NCBI RefSeq assembly: GCF_038967635.1
Contig: NZ_CP152413.1
Span: 5,336,001 to 5,400,000 of the forward strand
Direction of reading: 5' to 3'
DNA: 64,000 nucleotides
Origin: Bradyrhizobium sp. B124
Lineage (GTDB): Bacteria; Pseudomonadota; Alphaproteobacteria; Rhizobiales; Xanthobacteraceae
This document shows, piece by piece, positions 61,037 through 64,000 of this stretch. Position numbers and translations under genes: made by a program. The notes under the pieces were generated by a model, which was given only the letters and a program-made list of their open reading frames with translations, had not been told where the DNA came from and did not search any database. Within the stretch, counting starts at the first letter, position 1, and each line of letters starts with the position of its first letter.

Positions 61037-61794
61037 TGAAGCGAGGTGAATGCGGCGCCCAGCATCGGGCCCGGCTTGTCGCGATTGCCGTCCTGGACGT
61101 AGACGGCCGCAGCATCGACGCCATCGCGCGTGATGTTCTCAAGCGGCACGGTCCAGCTCCCGGACGAGCCGTTCCAGTCGCCGACCTTCAGGAGATTGCG
61201 CACCACATTATGATAGGTGATCTCGCGGCCGCGGTTCTCGCCGCGCGCGATCGAGATCGGCACCGACTTCGAGATCGAGCAGATCCAGACTTCGCCGCGC
61301 GACACCGCGGGCGATTTCGATGCGGCCACCGACACGTTGATCTGTTTGCCGGTCAGCGTCATCGTCACCGGCACCGACATCACGCTGCCGCTCTTCTCGG
61401 TGTCCTTGATGGCGTCCTCGATGCTGGCGCGGTCGCTGCCGATCACATGAGCGGAGCCGTTGATCACGGCCTGCGGCGTGTAGACGTCGCGGTCGCCGCG
61501 CATATGCGAATAGGCTTTCTGGCGCGCGCTGAAACGTGAATCGGCCAGCGTGTCCTTCCAGCCGAGATAATCCCAATAGTCGATCGGCATACTCAGCGCG
61601 ATGACGTTGGGGTCCTTGGCGAGGTCACCGATGATCTTGTCCGCGGGAGGACAGGACGAGCATCCCTGCGAGGTGAAGAGTTCGACGACAGCACGCGGGT
61701 CGGCGTGAGCGGGGCGGATGATTGCGACGATCGCGCAGAAACCGAGAGCGCTGGACCATCGCGAGATAGAACTATAGGCCATCATCGCTGTCAT
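61033..61794 (-). CDS. DUF1223-family thioredoxin-like protein
   Basis: A 253-residue exported protein. The signal peptide (about 10-32) ends in PAHADP. It is followed by VVELFTSQGCSSCPPAD, a thioredoxin-like CxxC motif (CSSC) near residues 45-48, and YWDYLGWKDT and VYTPQAVINGS, conserved in DUF1223. It is probably a periplasmic redox or copper-related protein; function is unproven. The TAG stop (61033-61035) is within repeat A2. It is expressed alone on the minus strand, downstream of acnA. Confidence 0.9.
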   Translation of the reverse strand: MTAMMAYSSISRWSSALGFCAIVAIIRPAHADPRAVVELFTSQGCSSCPPADKIIGDLAKDPNVIALSMPIDYWDYLGWKDTLADSRFSARQKAYSHMRGDRDVYTPQAVINGSAHVIGSDRASIEDAIKDTEKSGSVMSVPVTMTLTGKQINVSVAASKSPAVSRGEVWICSISKSVPISIARGENRGREITYHNVVRNLLKVGDWNGSSGSWTVPLENITRDGVDAAAVYVQDGNRDKPGPMLGAAFTSLH

Positions 61795-61877
61795 ACTGCG
61801 AACCAGTCGTGATGATTTCTATCCGTAATTGTACGGAGCATGAAGCTGTCCCTTGAACTTGCGTGCCCCAGAACGCC

Positions 61878-61911
61878 AGAAGGCGGCCTTGTCATAGGCC
61901 GCCTTCTTTTT
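61878..61911 (+). terminator. terminator-like hairpin between acnA and the DUF1223 gene
   Basis: AGAAGGCGGCC (61878-61888) and GGCCGCCTTCT (61897-61907) pair over 11 bp with an 8-nt loop; TTTTT follows on the plus strand. The neighbouring genes are on the minus strand, where it is only weakly T-rich, so it may serve acnA as a bidirectional hairpin or mark an unseen plus-strand transcript. Confidence 0.7.
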
Positions 61912-61955
61912 AGCCGCTACTCACTAAGCAGTGAGGCACCGATCACAAATCCTCG

Positions 61956-64000
<2,045 letters not shown>

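Overview
This window looks like a chromosomal segment of a Bradyrhizobium-type alphaproteobacterium. It has high GC, the alphaproteobacterial order zapE-mdh-sucC-sucD-sucA-sucB-lpdA, an F1-only atpHAGDC operon, the rplU-rpmA-obgE-proB-proA-nadD-rsfS-rlmH-envC-ctpA-rppH run, and several families of short palindromic intergenic repeats of the kind common in Bradyrhizobium/Rhodopseudomonas. No prophage, insertion sequence or CRISPR array was seen; the only tyrosine recombinase is a housekeeping XerC.

Layout. 1-12.5 kb is accessory and regulatory. It holds a flavodoxin-like gene overlapping an ECF41-type sigma factor with a good candidate ECF41 promoter in front, a GNAT gene, a five-gene operon (three SDR dehydrogenases, an alpha/beta hydrolase and a frameshifted DUF427 gene) divergent from a LysR regulator, a tRNA-Ser(CGA), an epoxide-hydrolase-like gene, a ROK-type kinase whose motifs appear in circularly permuted order, and an SDR gene divergent from a GlxA-type AraC regulator. 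12.5-27 kb is housekeeping: ribosomal proteins L21 and L27, Obg GTPase, proline synthesis (proB, proA), NAD synthesis, ribosome silencing factor, RlmH, an EnvC-like amidase activator with the CtpA protease, a divergent polysaccharide deacetylase and two tandem RppH-like Nudix hydrolases.

27-36.4 kb holds an AraC regulator whose C-terminus is read through a repeat element, a membrane class III nucleotide cyclase with Cys-pair repeats outside the membrane, the F1 ATP synthase operon, and an RlpA-like protein with a His-rich stretch. 36.4-41.3 kb carries priA, xerC and two small membrane proteins. 41.3-53.4 kb is the TCA-cycle block on the minus strand (mdh, sucC, DUF1579, sucD, sucA, sucB, SDR, lpdA) with zapE and thpR upstream. 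54-60.4 kb has a TesA-like esterase divergent from and overlapping a YbbA/YbbP-like ABC transporter pair, a BI-1 protein, a GNAT and a DUF2794 gene. The end holds a possible structured small RNA, a DUF1223 gene and the 3' part of aconitase (acnA), which runs off the right edge.

Most unusual observations: (i) the last four codons and stop of atpA are present three times at 16-nt spacing, so every reading frame meets the same Lys-Thr-Phe-Ala-stop, and the copies differ only at third codon positions; (ii) the ROK-family protein looks circularly permuted; (iii) intergenic repeats repeatedly provide the stop codon, or even the C-terminus, of neighbouring genes; (iv) an ECF41-like promoter precedes the flavodoxin/sigma pair; (v) a terminator with a competing long-range pairing suggests an undescribed RNA near 60.65-60.78 kb.
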